A DNA stretch of 35,187 nt from a virus. The notes below the pieces were generated by a model that was not told the DNA's origin, searched no databases, and worked only from the letters and a program-made list of their open reading frames with translations. The stretch spans positions 1-35,187 of the IMG/VR virus record IMGVR_UViG_3300034045_000024; one strand, 5' to 3'. The position numbers and the translations under genes are program-made. Positions 1 to 7,809 of the stretch are shown one piece after another (within the stretch, counting starts at the first letter, position 1; every line of letters begins with the position of its first letter).

Positions 1-11
1 AGTGTGATTAT

Positions 12-1040
12 ATGGCAAGACCAAGGAAAAATAAAAGCGGTTCATATACTGCACAAGTTCGACTTAAAGGTTTTCCTTCGATTTCCCGTAATTTTTCAAC
101 GGCTGCACTTGCTCGTGCATGGAAGAAAAAAACCGAGGATAGCATGAGATCTGGCAATTATCAACAAGATGCTAACATGACAGTTGATGATTTACTGAAT
201 AAGTATCTGAATGAAATTGTACCGTTAAAAAAAATTGACAAAAAGACCGGTAAGAACAAAAGCAACATGCATGTTTCAAACATCAACAATTTAAAAACAC
301 TTGGTGATTATTATATTTCCAATCTTACGGCAGATGTTATTGTTAATTATGTTAAAACTCGCAGTAAATACATCAAACCAAATGGTGATTTATTATCTAG
401 TGAGACCATACGTAAGGAAATTAACACACTTAATCACGCGATCAAGACAGGTATTGCATTGTGGGTTTTAAAAATAACAAATCCAGTGCCAATTGCCAAA
501 GATATTTTATCATCAACAAAAGTACTAAACCAGTCTGAGCCAAGGTCACGAAGATTGAATGATGGTGAAGAAGATTTACTAATCAATGCCATGAAGTTTA
601 GCCCCGAAACAAAATTAGCTTTTTTATTAACATTATCAACTGGCCGCAGGTTAGCGGAAATAATTGGCATTACAGAAGATTCATTAATTAAAAGAAACGA
701 CCGCATATTTTTAACAGTTAATGATACCAAAACCGACAAAGGCATAAATGTACCACTTCCTAACTCTGCAATAAATTTAATTAGATTTAGAAATGGAAAG
801 CTTTTTAATTGTAAATCTGGAAGTATTTCTCAAGGTTTTGCTAGAGCTAGAAAACGAGCGGGTATTGTTGATATTACTTTGCACGACATGAGGCGTGAAG
901 CTTTGAGTAGATTATTTGAGAAGGGTTTTAATGTTGCTGAGGTTATGGCAATCAGCGGTCACAAAACACCTGATATTTTAATGAAAGTTTATGCCCAGGT
1001 TAATACTGATAAGCTAAGCGAGAAACTTTCAAAGCTTTAA
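12..1040 (+). CDS. int: Phage tyrosine recombinase / integrase
   Basis: 342-residue tyrosine recombinase that would integrate and, with an accessory factor, excise the phage. An N-terminal AP2-like DNA-binding segment (residues 1-50) and a SAM-like core-binding domain (about 55-165) precede the catalytic domain. Visible catalytic residues are R213 in TGRRLAEI, K240 in DTKTDKG, H291-x-x-R294 in LHDMRR, H317 in ISGHK and the nucleophile Y327 in KVYAQ, so the set is complete. It is the only clearly phage-type rightward gene at the left edge, and its stop overlaps the stop of the convergent gene by a few bases. The attachment site is probably just outside the window; only 11 bases precede the ATG. 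Confidence 0.95.
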   Translation: MARPRKNKSGSYTAQVRLKGFPSISRNFSTAALARAWKKKTEDSMRSGNYQQDANMTVDDLLNKYLNEIVPLKKIDKKTGKNKSNMHVSNINNLKTLGDYYISNLTADVIVNYVKTRSKYIKPNGDLLSSETIRKEINTLNHAIKTGIALWVLKITNPVPIAKDILSSTKVLNQSEPRSRRLNDGEEDLLINAMKFSPETKLAFLLTLSTGRRLAEIIGITEDSLIKRNDRIFLTVNDTKTDKGINVPLPNSAINLIRFRNGKLFNCKSGSISQGFARARKRAGIVDITLHDMRREALSRLFEKGFNVAEVMAISGHKTPDILMKVYAQVNTDKLSEKLSKL

Positions 1041-1318
1041 GATGCCATGGACCGTTGATCACGATTGTATATTTTTTCATCAATTTTCTTCATATCTGCT
1101 AGATACGGGGCCAAATGTTCAACCATTACAACCTTACTCGTATATTTTGAATTAGGCTTTCTCATGGTGGTTATTGGTACAGGAAACTGACCTTTACAAT
1201 ACATAGATAATACAGATTTGCCAGTTTTACAACCGAAATATTTACTGACTTCATCCAGGGTTAGCATGGCACCATATTTAATAGCCAGCTGTTCTTTTAT
1301 TTCTTTTAGTTGGTTCAT
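1037..1318 (-). CDS. Small HTH regulator, PrtN/AlpA/excisionase-like
   Basis: 93 residues with a predicted helix-turn-helix (about 18-45) followed by a basic patch and a C-terminal helix. The pattern, a conserved G-x-F-P-V-P turn, a Lys/Ser-rich strand and a final 'HLAPYLADMKK' helix, resembles pyocin activator PrtN and AlpA-like proteins, which serve as regulators or excisionases. It is the last gene of the leftward operon and lies tail-to-tail with the integrase, which suits an excisionase (inference). Its ATG overlaps the stop of the methyltransferase gene (TAATG), implying translational coupling. Family assignment is tentative. Confidence 0.6.
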   Translation of the reverse strand: MNQLKEIKEQLAIKYGAMLTLDEVSKYFGCKTGKSVLSMYCKGQFPVPITTMRKPNSKYTSKVVMVEHLAPYLADMKKIDEKIYNRDQRSMAS

Positions 1319-2604
1319 TATGCTATCTTCAATTGTTTGTTAATGTAAAAGTTTGCCTCTACTAATGCTTTTGCAACTGGAGGACATACTGCATTGCCAC
1401 ACCTTGCTACCTGGTTAGTTATTGTTAATTTGTTTCCTTTGCTGTCCATGTCTATAATGTAATCTTTTGAGAATCCTTGAGCTGCAAACAACTCAGCCGG
1501 CGATAACATTCTTAGGCCAATATCAATTATTTGATAATCTTCACATGCGATAGTGACCAATCCGAACCTGTCTTTTGATGTGACAGTTCCAAGTGGCTTG
1601 TTAAGGTTGTTGCTAGTGCTGTTGCCATAATATTGAATCAGAAAGGCCCTTACTTCGCCAATGTGTAATCCACCTGCGCAAATTGTTCTCAATGGCTCGT
1701 CTGCGGACATGTTTCTTTGGGATGATCCATTTGCGCACTCTGTTATAAAAGGAGTTGTTTTTTCATCTGGAACAATAAAAGGTTTTTTATTGTTAATTAC
1801 ATATTTATTTATACCATTCGCAATCCTTTGCATTGTTTTTTCTGCCAACGGTCTTTTTCGATTAAATATTGATTTACATGTTAAGTTCCAATTAATAATA
1901 TCAGCTGCAGTTCGGAAAGGCATCAGCCCGTGTCCATGAGTTTTAGTCGGCCATTTAATTGGCTTATCATCTTTGCGAGCAACAAGGAATAAACGCTTTC
2001 TAATTGTTGGTGCTCCGTAATCACACGCACTTAATACTTGCCAATCTACAGAATAACCAAGCCCGTTAATTAATTCACTCTCGTTTATTTCTGGTAAAAT
2101 TACTTTTATTTCTTCAAGTGCTGGGTTTTTTGGACAAATACCTGAAGTTAGACAAGATATAAAGGCTTTAAATGTTTCCCCTTTTTTTTCTTTGTCGGGT
2201 TTATCATTATCGTCTAATGGTCCCCAAGTCAAAAACTCTTGCACATTTTCTAGCATTATAATACGCACTGAAACCTTTGCCGCCCATCTAACTGCAATCC
2301 AAGCAAGTCCACGAATGTTTTTATCTACAGGCTTGCCGCCCTTTGCGCGTGAAAAATGTTTACAGTCAGGAGAAAACCAAGCAAGCCCAACTGATTTGCC
2401 AGCACAGGCTTTAACTGGATCAACGTCCCAAACAGATTCACAATAATGTTTTGTCTCAGGATGATTCATTTTGTGCATTTCAATTGCCAACGGGTCGTGG
2501 TTGATTGCAATATCAACATGTCTATCCAAGCCCAGCTCAATTCCAGATGAAGCCCCGCCACCACCTGCAAAATTATCAACTACTAATTCATTCGATTTAA
2601 TCAT
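1318..2604 (-). CDS. DNA cytosine-5 methyltransferase (orphan, phage type)
   Basis: 428-residue C5-cytosine methyltransferase. Motif I is VVDNFAGGGGASSG (8-21, AdoMet binding). Motif IV has the catalytic C81 in the variant WFSPDCKHFS instead of the usual PPCQ. Motif VI is LENV (118-121). Motif VIII is APTIRKRLFLVA, and motif X is GNAVCPPVAKAL near the C-terminus. No restriction endonuclease is encoded nearby, so it is probably a solitary enzyme that protects phage DNA from host restriction. It belongs to the leftward early operon. Target sequence cannot be inferred. Confidence 0.93.
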   Translation of the reverse strand: MIKSNELVVDNFAGGGGASSGIELGLDRHVDIAINHDPLAIEMHKMNHPETKHYCESVWDVDPVKACAGKSVGLAWFSPDCKHFSRAKGGKPVDKNIRGLAWIAVRWAAKVSVRIIMLENVQEFLTWGPLDDNDKPDKEKKGETFKAFISCLTSGICPKNPALEEIKVILPEINESELINGLGYSVDWQVLSACDYGAPTIRKRLFLVARKDDKPIKWPTKTHGHGLMPFRTAADIINWNLTCKSIFNRKRPLAEKTMQRIANGINKYVINNKKPFIVPDEKTTPFITECANGSSQRNMSADEPLRTICAGGLHIGEVRAFLIQYYGNSTSNNLNKPLGTVTSKDRFGLVTIACEDYQIIDIGLRMLSPAELFAAQGFSKDYIIDMDSKGNKLTITNQVARCGNAVCPPVAKALVEANFYINKQLKIA

Positions 2605-2621
2605 TTTAAAACAGTAACCCC

Positions 2622-2900
2622 TTAAATATTTTCATTTATAGAAAAATAATTAAGGCTGTCAGTTTCGTCACGAACCTTAAATATCAATTTCATTTCTGCT
2701 AGTGCATTTGTTGCATTAACTACGGCTGGTTTATTTGCAAGTGATTTACCACCAATTTCGATAAACTGATTATTAGTAATTTTTCTGGACTTTTTACCCA
2801 CCGCATAAGTTTTTGACCAGATTATTAAAAACGCCTTAACTTGTGATCCAGTCAATCCGTTAAGCTTGCGTGATATTAATTGTTGTAGTGATTTAGTCAT
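2622..2900 (-). CDS. Winged-helix protein resembling phage replication protein O N-terminus
   Basis: About 92 residues from the ATG at 2900; a TTG start 13 codons upstream is possible but gives an odd hydrophobic leader. The sequence 'LTGSQVKAFLIIWSKTYAV', then 'KITNNQFIEIGG' and a final 'ALAEMKLIFKV', follows the winged-helix pattern at the N-terminus of phage replication protein O and related initiators. It lacks the rest of such a protein. It could be a small DNA-binding regulator in the early operon. The role is unknown; only the fold is suggested. Confidence 0.6.
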   Translation of the reverse strand: MTKSLQQLISRKLNGLTGSQVKAFLIIWSKTYAVGKKSRKITNNQFIEIGGKSLANKPAVVNATNALAEMKLIFKVRDETDSLNYFSINENI

Positions 2901-2997
2901 TTTCTTATTCTTAAACCTTAATGTTAAAACCACAAGCAAGCGATTAGTTTCTTAGCAACATAAATCCGCATTAATGTTGTGCTTGCTCATGATATTC

Positions 2998-3159
2998 TTA
3001 TCGCTCAATTGGTTCGTTAAACCCCAATCTTGCATATTCAATTTCTTGTTGTTCTAACTCCTGAGCAGAAGGCTTTTTGTCACATTCTTGCTCGTTGCTA
3101 GAAAACTCTTTAGCTCTTTTTTTATCGCTGCTTACTGCGAATAATTGTGAATTGTTCAT
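2998..3159 (-). CDS. Small hypothetical acidic protein, 53 aa
   Basis: ATG at 3159 preceded by a good Shine-Dalgarno (AGGGG, four bases upstream). The product is hydrophilic, rich in Glu, Gln and Ser, ends ...FNEPIER, and has no recognisable domain. It lies two bases from the stop of the upstream 60-residue gene, so it fits the leftward operon. It is not recognised. Confidence 0.6.
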   Translation of the reverse strand: MNNSQLFAVSSDKKRAKEFSSNEQECDKKPSAQELEQQEIEYARLGFNEPIER

Positions 3160-3161
3160 TT

Positions 3162-3344
3162 TTACCCCTGTACGGTTACTTTATCGTGAATATTTTCAAG
3201 CGTTAAAATCTGCTTGTCAGTTAGTCTAATTTCTTTCTCAATTTGAAATGAAAGACTATCAATAAACCTACATTCCCAATCTGTCATATTTTGATCACGT
3301 TCTTCGCAATTTTCTATAAGCTGCAATATGTCGTCCTGATCCAT
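3162..3344 (-). CDS. Small conserved phage protein, 60 aa, unknown function
   Basis: Acidic 60-residue protein with the pattern 'TDWECRFIDSLSFQIEKE' and 'LTDKQILTLENIHDKV'. I associate this layout with small proteins in the recombination operons of many temperate phages. Function unknown. The ATG overlaps the stop of the coiled-coil gene by one base (TAATG coupling). Confidence 0.7.
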   Translation of the reverse strand: MDQDDILQLIENCEERDQNMTDWECRFIDSLSFQIEKEIRLTDKQILTLENIHDKVTVQG

Positions 3345-4369
3345 TACGCCACCTTTTCATGGCTTACTTGACTAAGGGAAACCAAAGCATTGAGTCTTGA
3401 GTAATCTACCTTTAACTCGTTTGCAATTGATTTGGCTTCATCAAGACAGCACGTGACGTCAAGCCTTATTCTGTAGCACTCAATAGGTGGCAATGTTGAA
3501 TCATTGTGCTTTGTAACATGATTAAGGGTTTCAGTCACTCCATGGTGTACGCGTTTATCTGACTGAACTTTTTCAGGAATATGTCCACCAGGCTGAACTT
3601 GGCTAACAACTTCATTCTGCACTTGTTCTTTTGCCTTACGTGCTAGTCTATCAGCCTCAGCTTTAGCATTGGCTTGTCTTTCTTGCTCAACAAGTCTGGC
3701 CGCTTCAATCTTGGCTTTTTCTGCAATGGCCTCATCATTCTCTTGAATGCGTGACTTTATATGCTCTTCATAATCACCATCAATCCTCATTAAATTTTCA
3801 AGGTTAAATAAGTGCTCGTTATCTTTCACTAGCGATTGAATTAATTTCAACTTTGTTAAAAGTGCAGTTTCTTCAATTTGAATAGCATTGATTTTTACAC
3901 CAACATAAGTATTTAATGCTTCTTCCATTTTTGAAAGAAGTTTTTTGCCTTTGATTTCGTTGGCAATGTCGCTCCATTCGATAGTCAAATAAGCATACAT
4001 AACACTGTCATCAAATGCCTTTTTAATTGTTTGACTGGCTTTATCAATTAACTCTTGTTTAACCTGTTTTTCTTTTGCTGTAACAGTGCGATTTAGTTCT
4101 AATCTAACAGTTCTGCATTCATCAGATAATTCATTGATTAGTGAATTGATTTTTGATAATTCGCCTGATTCAAAGATTCTTTCTTTTGCTTCTTTTAATG
4201 CTTTTTCGCTTAAATCAAACTTTTTTACAAGTTCTTTTGCAGTTGCAAAATCATCATCTGTTTTAAGGTCGGTATTTACGCCTTTTAATAATGCTCGCAA
4301 ATCTTTTGCAAAGTCTGGCAAATTGTTGGCTGTGATTTCTGTTTTTGCTTTTAAAATTAGTTCTTTCAT
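3344..4369 (-). CDS. Coiled-coil phage protein, unknown function
   Basis: 341 residues, strongly charged and mostly helical. Residues about 45-115 and 200-250 look like coiled coil (Lys/Glu/Ala-rich). The Ala-Lys-Glu segment 'AKAEADRLARKAKEQVQNEV' resembles TolA-type low-complexity helices. A compact C-terminal domain from about 295 ('YRIRLDVTCCLDEAKSIAN') is distinct. Similar proteins accompany Bet/RecT and exonuclease genes in phages, so it may assist recombination (inference from context). Confidence 0.65.
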   Translation of the reverse strand: MKELILKAKTEITANNLPDFAKDLRALLKGVNTDLKTDDDFATAKELVKKFDLSEKALKEAKERIFESGELSKINSLINELSDECRTVRLELNRTVTAKEKQVKQELIDKASQTIKKAFDDSVMYAYLTIEWSDIANEIKGKKLLSKMEEALNTYVGVKINAIQIEETALLTKLKLIQSLVKDNEHLFNLENLMRIDGDYEEHIKSRIQENDEAIAEKAKIEAARLVEQERQANAKAEADRLARKAKEQVQNEVVSQVQPGGHIPEKVQSDKRVHHGVTETLNHVTKHNDSTLPPIECYRIRLDVTCCLDEAKSIANELKVDYSRLNALVSLSQVSHEKVA

Positions 4370-4380
4370 GATTTATTCTC

Positions 4381-5193
4381 CTAGTGTCTTGTTTTGTTTT
4401 GATTATTGATAGTTCTCATTGCCATATCCTTATCAACATATTTAAAAAGGTTTTGCTCAAAGATTGGGTCAAATAAATTTGATTTTGTGTGCCCTATTTT
4501 TCTGGCAATTTCTTGTAATTGGATAGTGAGGCTTTCCAGTTCATGCCATCTATGTTGTGCAACCTTGTTCCAAGTTGATGAATATTTGGCGTTTTGCTTT
4601 AGTTCTTCACATTCAAAATCACGTATTGGTGTTTCATTGATTAATTTAACTTGTTCGTCAATTGGTCGAACCCCTAGAAAGTGACAAGCTTGTGGATAAT
4701 CTGTTTTCAAAATGTCCTTGTAGGTGCTTACTTGAAATTGTCTTTTTAGTTGACCATAAAGAAATTGATGCGTGTATTGTTCGCTGTGACATAAGTTGTT
4801 TACAGTTTGGTAAATGTGACCGCATTGTTCTTCACTTAAAAATCTTGCTCTTGGGTTTGGATTTTCATATTTGCCAGTTTTTCTGATTGATGGCAATACT
4901 TGTTCAAATACCCAGTCTTGAAATGCTTTGGCTGATTTAAGCTTGGAGCCGAATATTAAACGGTATAAATCTGGTTCTCCAATTACTGCTACATTCTGCG
5001 CCCTGCCTAGCTTGTCAGTTATGGGGTGGTGATTCGCCACCCCATCTTTGCAATGAGTTTTAATGGCGTTGATTGTATCTTTGTAACCAAGTGCCAGTGC
5101 AACATCTTTGGCAACAAATGAAGGATTGTTTGGATTGTCATTAATGACACGAATTTGATTTGAATTAAAATCAAAGTTTAATTGATTAGACAT
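4381..5193 (-). CDS. Phage antirepressor with Bro-N domain
   Basis: 270 residues from the ATG at 5193. The reading frame stays open 77 codons upstream, but that part is the structured leader, and a Shine-Dalgarno (GGAG, 5203-5200) lies seven bases before this ATG. The N-terminal Bro-N domain (about 12-105) shows 'FVAKDVALALGYKDTINAI', 'VIGEPDLYRLIFGSKL' and 'AKAFQDWVFEQVLPSIRKTG', the standard signatures of this fold. The C-terminal half is a helical effector domain not recognised further. Antirepressors of this kind inactivate the phage repressor. The gene has its own sigma70-like promoter and a c4-like leader, so its expression is probably controlled by antisense RNA. Confidence 0.88.
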   Translation of the reverse strand: MSNQLNFDFNSNQIRVINDNPNNPSFVAKDVALALGYKDTINAIKTHCKDGVANHHPITDKLGRAQNVAVIGEPDLYRLIFGSKLKSAKAFQDWVFEQVLPSIRKTGKYENPNPRARFLSEEQCGHIYQTVNNLCHSEQYTHQFLYGQLKRQFQVSTYKDILKTDYPQACHFLGVRPIDEQVKLINETPIRDFECEELKQNAKYSSTWNKVAQHRWHELESLTIQLQEIARKIGHTKSNLFDPIFEQNLFKYVDKDMAMRTINNQNKTRH

Positions 5194-5383
5194 GATAGTC
5201 TCCTGAACGAATTTAGTTTTTTCGCCACTTTTTAGATGGTGGCGGGCTTCACTAACCGCGTTCAGACGGCGGAGCTTATTTCCCGAAGGTATTTTATTAA
5301 GCTCTCCAGACCCGCCATAAATTTTTGGCGTAAAAAAACCGCATAGAGTTGACGGGTGCGGATAACCGCTGAACGTTGTTAGG
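5194..5383 (-). ncRNA. c4-like antisense RNA / structured leader of the antirepressor gene
   Basis: On the minus-strand RNA the sequence CTGAACG (5265-5259) can pair with CGTTCAG upstream (5375-5369) or with a second CGTTCAG (5209-5203) that runs into the antirepressor Shine-Dalgarno. A second exclusive pair exists: TGGCGGG (5317-5311) with CCCGCCA (5246-5240), and the latter also forms a local hairpin CGCCAC/GTGGCG (5244-5239 with 5228-5223). A small hairpin with a TTCG loop lies near 5284. Alternating pairings over the ribosome site of an antirepressor, behind a strong promoter, are the hallmark of the phage P1/P7 c4 RNA. The 3' end of the processed RNA cannot be located by eye. Confidence 0.72.
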
Positions 5384-5389
5384 ATTCCC

Positions 5390-5418
5390 ATATTACTCCA
5401 GTGATTTAAGTTTGTCAA
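5390..5418 (-). promoter_or_regulatory. Sigma70-type promoter for c4-like RNA and antirepressor
   Basis: Minus strand: TTGACA (5418-5413), 17-base spacer, TAATAT (5395-5390). This is a near-consensus promoter placed just after the exonuclease stop. Transcription would start near 5383, at the head of the structured leader. It would let the c4-like RNA be made in the lysogen independently of PL. Confidence 0.75.
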
Positions 5419-5425
5419 ATACATT

Positions 5426-6049
5426 TCAAAACTCCACGTTTAAGTATTCATCAATTTCAGCCTTCTCTTTTTTCAACTGCTCGCTGAAATATAAAACCGA
5501 TTCTTTTATTTTTTTTATGAGTATTTCATCTCGCTTGATTGTTAAAATCAAAGGTCTGTATGATGGGTGATAGCTCATAAAATCCCATGTTTTGTAGCCA
5601 CTAAACAACATTCCCGATTGAACTTGAATGATATATTTGGTTGGCATAACTCCTGCCCGAACGTACCCGATATGGGTGTTTAGGTTAGGGCACTTAATTT
5701 CTAATCCGCGCTTTTCTGATTCAATTAAACCATCGGGTGAACATATTGTTTCTCTGTTTTCATCAAGGAAAATTCCTCCAACTTCACGGACTTTAAAACC
5801 AGTTAATTGCTGATACAATTCTTTGGCTTTTGGTTCCATCTCATTGCCGCGTTCCATTGCTTTAGACTTAAAGCTCTCAGCTTGATCAGGATCAACATAT
5901 TCAGCCAACAACTTGTTCATGTATTCATTTGCGCTTGATGATGCTTTGCCAGTTGATGTAATTATTTTGTCAAATTTTGAACTTGTTGGAATAAACTTGC
6001 GAGCGTCCAACCACGTTTCAGAGCCCTGAATGCAATCTAATAAAATCAT
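5426..6049 (-). CDS. YqaJ-family phage exonuclease (lambda Exo-like)
   Basis: 207 residues from the ATG at 6049, which overlaps the upstream stop as ATGA; a GTG three codons earlier is possible. The PD-(D/E)xK nuclease core is clear: 'QGSETWLDARK' near the N-terminus, Glu in RGNEMEP (70-72), D106 in SPDGLI, E117-x-K119 in GLEIKCP, and the Gln motif YIIQVQSG (139-146). Lambda Exo-type enzymes degrade one strand of double-stranded DNA to give the substrate for the annealing protein. Co-operonic with Bet, so together they form a two-component recombination system. Confidence 0.92.
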   Translation of the reverse strand: MILLDCIQGSETWLDARKFIPTSSKFDKIITSTGKASSSANEYMNKLLAEYVDPDQAESFKSKAMERGNEMEPKAKELYQQLTGFKVREVGGIFLDENRETICSPDGLIESEKRGLEIKCPNLNTHIGYVRAGVMPTKYIIQVQSGMLFSGYKTWDFMSYHPSYRPLILTIKRDEILIKKIKESVLYFSEQLKKEKAEIDEYLNVEF

Positions 6050-6402
6050 GACAACCACTCATCGCTATGTTCATGAGCATTGCCAACAAGCTGAAAACTC
6101 CTACCAAAACTATCACCATAAGCAGCATCGTAATAAGACGGGCTTTTTATTATCTTCCACGACATATAATTAAATTCATGACTCCAGTACAGCAATGCAA
6201 CTACACCTTCGTGTTCTATAATGTCGTTTTCATAAAGCGTTTCATTATTGACATCTGACTTATCTGACTGTATATCAACAATAATGCCGTTTTCTTTTAG
6301 CTCTTCGACTTGCCAAAAAAACCTACTAACTCCCATTTTTTCAGAGTAAAAAAAGCAATCGTTAAATTTGTCGTATGCCCTAAATTTTAGATTGTTATTC
6401 AT
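6046..6402 (-). CDS. YopX-family phage protein
   Basis: 118 residues. 'LKFRAYDKFNDCFFYSEKMG' at the N-terminus, 'LYENDIIEHEGVVALLYWS' in the middle and 'SFQLVGNAHEH' at the end follow the YopX pattern (KFRAWD..., LYEGDIV..., GNIYE...). YopX proteins are small phage proteins of unknown function, often beside recombination genes. Its start overlaps the Bet stop by four bases and its stop overlaps the exonuclease start. Confidence 0.85.
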   Translation of the reverse strand: MNNNLKFRAYDKFNDCFFYSEKMGVSRFFWQVEELKENGIIVDIQSDKSDVNNETLYENDIIEHEGVVALLYWSHEFNYMSWKIIKSPSYYDAAYGDSFGRSFQLVGNAHEHSDEWLS

Positions 6403-7244
6403 AACTCAATCGGTGTTTCAGTTTCTTGAGTTTCAACAGCTTGCTTTTGTGCTGTAAATTCAGCACGTTTTGCTTGTAAAATTGTTTGTGCTTGTTCTTC
6501 TGATAAGTCAGACAGCAATTCAATATTGTTTTGTTTTAATAGCTCAGGTATATCTGTATTTGTAGCTGAAAATGCCTTTTGTAAGCTCACTGCGGTTTCT
6601 TTGCTCATTGACTCAATTACATCTACATGATTTAAGTTTGATGACTTGCCATCAGTTGCCACTTCATCCGCTGTGATTTCTCCGCCTATTTCTTCTGGAA
6701 ATGCTTTTCTTAGTGCTCCAGCTTCTGCACATTTTGATAATTGACCGCGTGGGCGTTTTGTCCACATTGAATTTAAAGCACCATCTTTTTTAGTGGCGCA
6801 AGCTTCAATGAAATACTCAGTATGTGAAAATGGAACGCGCTCACCATGTATCATGCGATAGACAGTAACCGTGCATGAATCGGGTGTTTTTACTTTAATT
6901 CCACCTATGTTCAATTCTTCAATCTCTGAAAAAATAGGCGCATCTTGTCCAGCATATGACCCGCTGCGACTTGCAGTTGTGCGAATCTCGCTAATGCCTG
7001 GCATGATAATATCTCGCCATCCATACGACCCTGTTTTTGAATCTTTAACATTCATCGGAACTATGTGAACTGGTTTTTTAAGCACGTCCAGTCCACGCGC
7101 TTGGCAATAGCTTACTGCCATCATAATGCTGTCATCATTGGCGCCGGGGAAAACCGATGTTTGCAAGGCGTTCCAAGTTGCTAGGTCGATATTATTCATA
7201 TCAACGATTGATTTGTTTTGTTTTATTGCTGCGATGCTGCTCAT
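6399..7244 (-). CDS. bet: Phage recombination protein Bet (RecT family annealase)
   Basis: 281 residues. Single-strand annealing protein that pairs complementary strands made by the exonuclease. The RecT/Bet core spans about 25-195, with 'YCQARGLDVLKKPVHIVPM', 'WRDIIMPGISEIRTTASRSG' and the closing 'AEAGALRKAFPEEIGGEITADE', all typical of Bet. The tail (200-281) is acidic and Gln-rich. Starts as ATGA with the upstream gene. Confidence 0.94.
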   Translation of the reverse strand: MSSIAAIKQNKSIVDMNNIDLATWNALQTSVFPGANDDSIMMAVSYCQARGLDVLKKPVHIVPMNVKDSKTGSYGWRDIIMPGISEIRTTASRSGSYAGQDAPIFSEIEELNIGGIKVKTPDSCTVTVYRMIHGERVPFSHTEYFIEACATKKDGALNSMWTKRPRGQLSKCAEAGALRKAFPEEIGGEITADEVATDGKSSNLNHVDVIESMSKETAVSLQKAFSATNTDIPELLKQNNIELLSDLSEEQAQTILQAKRAEFTAQKQAVETQETETPIEL

Positions 7245-7663
7245 GATGCTTTCTCCAATTTGTAATATTTAGAAATTAAAAAATTGCTGTATGCTTTGTA
7301 AAATGAAAATTCGTTTGCTTGTGCGCTTGATCCCGTGTCAAACTCTTCAAAATCTTCAAATAAAAAATCAATAAAAAATTGTGGTAAATCATCTGCATCG
7401 TGACCAGCTTGTAAGAGTTGAGCATATGAGATTATGAAAAACTCATAGGTTGAATTGTTCAACTCAAGATATTGAATATCATCAATTGTGAAATCACCAC
7501 ACTTGTTCATGACTATTTTTATAGCCTCAATTAGTGTTAATTTTGGCGCATCTTCTAAATCATTCAAAAGCCTTGAATAAAATTCAAACTTTTCATCACG
7601 TTCATCTCTGATGTGAAAAGCTTCGGCATCACTCATGCCTGATTGTTGTAGTTCTGTGTTCAT
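7241..7663 (-). CDS. Acidic phage protein, unknown function
   Basis: 140 residues, very acidic, with many Asp, Glu, Phe and Tyr. The middle 'LPQFFIDFLFEDFEEFDTG' is notable. The start used overlaps the stop of the upstream membrane-protein gene (ATGA); an internal Met at residue 10 (MSDAEAF) is an alternative. An acidic protein beside Bet/Exo invites comparison with DNA mimics such as lambda Gam, but no homology is visible, so this is only a thought. Confidence 0.7.
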   Translation of the reverse strand: MNTELQQSGMSDAEAFHIRDERDEKFEFYSRLLNDLEDAPKLTLIEAIKIVMNKCGDFTIDDIQYLELNNSTYEFFIISYAQLLQAGHDADDLPQFFIDFLFEDFEEFDTGSSAQANEFSFYKAYSNFLISKYYKLEKAS

Positions 7664-7809
7664 AGTGAATACTCAATCATTATCATCATCATTCCGCAGC
7701 CCGTAATAGCCACAACCAATAGTCCAATGATTACATCATCGGATAAATACTTTTTTATTTTGCTAGTGTTTTCCATAAGCGTTTCGATTCTGTTTTTTAT
7801 CTGCTTCAT
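7660..7809 (-). CDS. Small single-pass membrane protein, 49 aa
   Basis: ATG at 7809 with a strong Shine-Dalgarno (AAGGAG seven bases upstream). A basic N-terminus precedes one hydrophobic segment, 'VIIGLLVVAITGCGMMMIMI' (about 27-46). Ends as ATGA with the next gene, so it is a genuine operon member. Function unknown. Confidence 0.65.
   Translation of the reverse strand: MKQIKNRIETLMENTSKIKKYLSDDVIIGLLVVAITGCGMMMIMIEYSL

Noticed and set aside
434-745. Leftward open frame inside the integrase gene
   Set aside because: It is antisense to the catalytic domain; composition is Ser/Phe/Leu-rich and no ribosome site is visible.
5194-5424. 77-codon N-terminal extension of the antirepressor frame
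   Set aside because: It coincides with the structured leader and promoter; the Bro-N domain and a Shine-Dalgarno fix the start at 5193.
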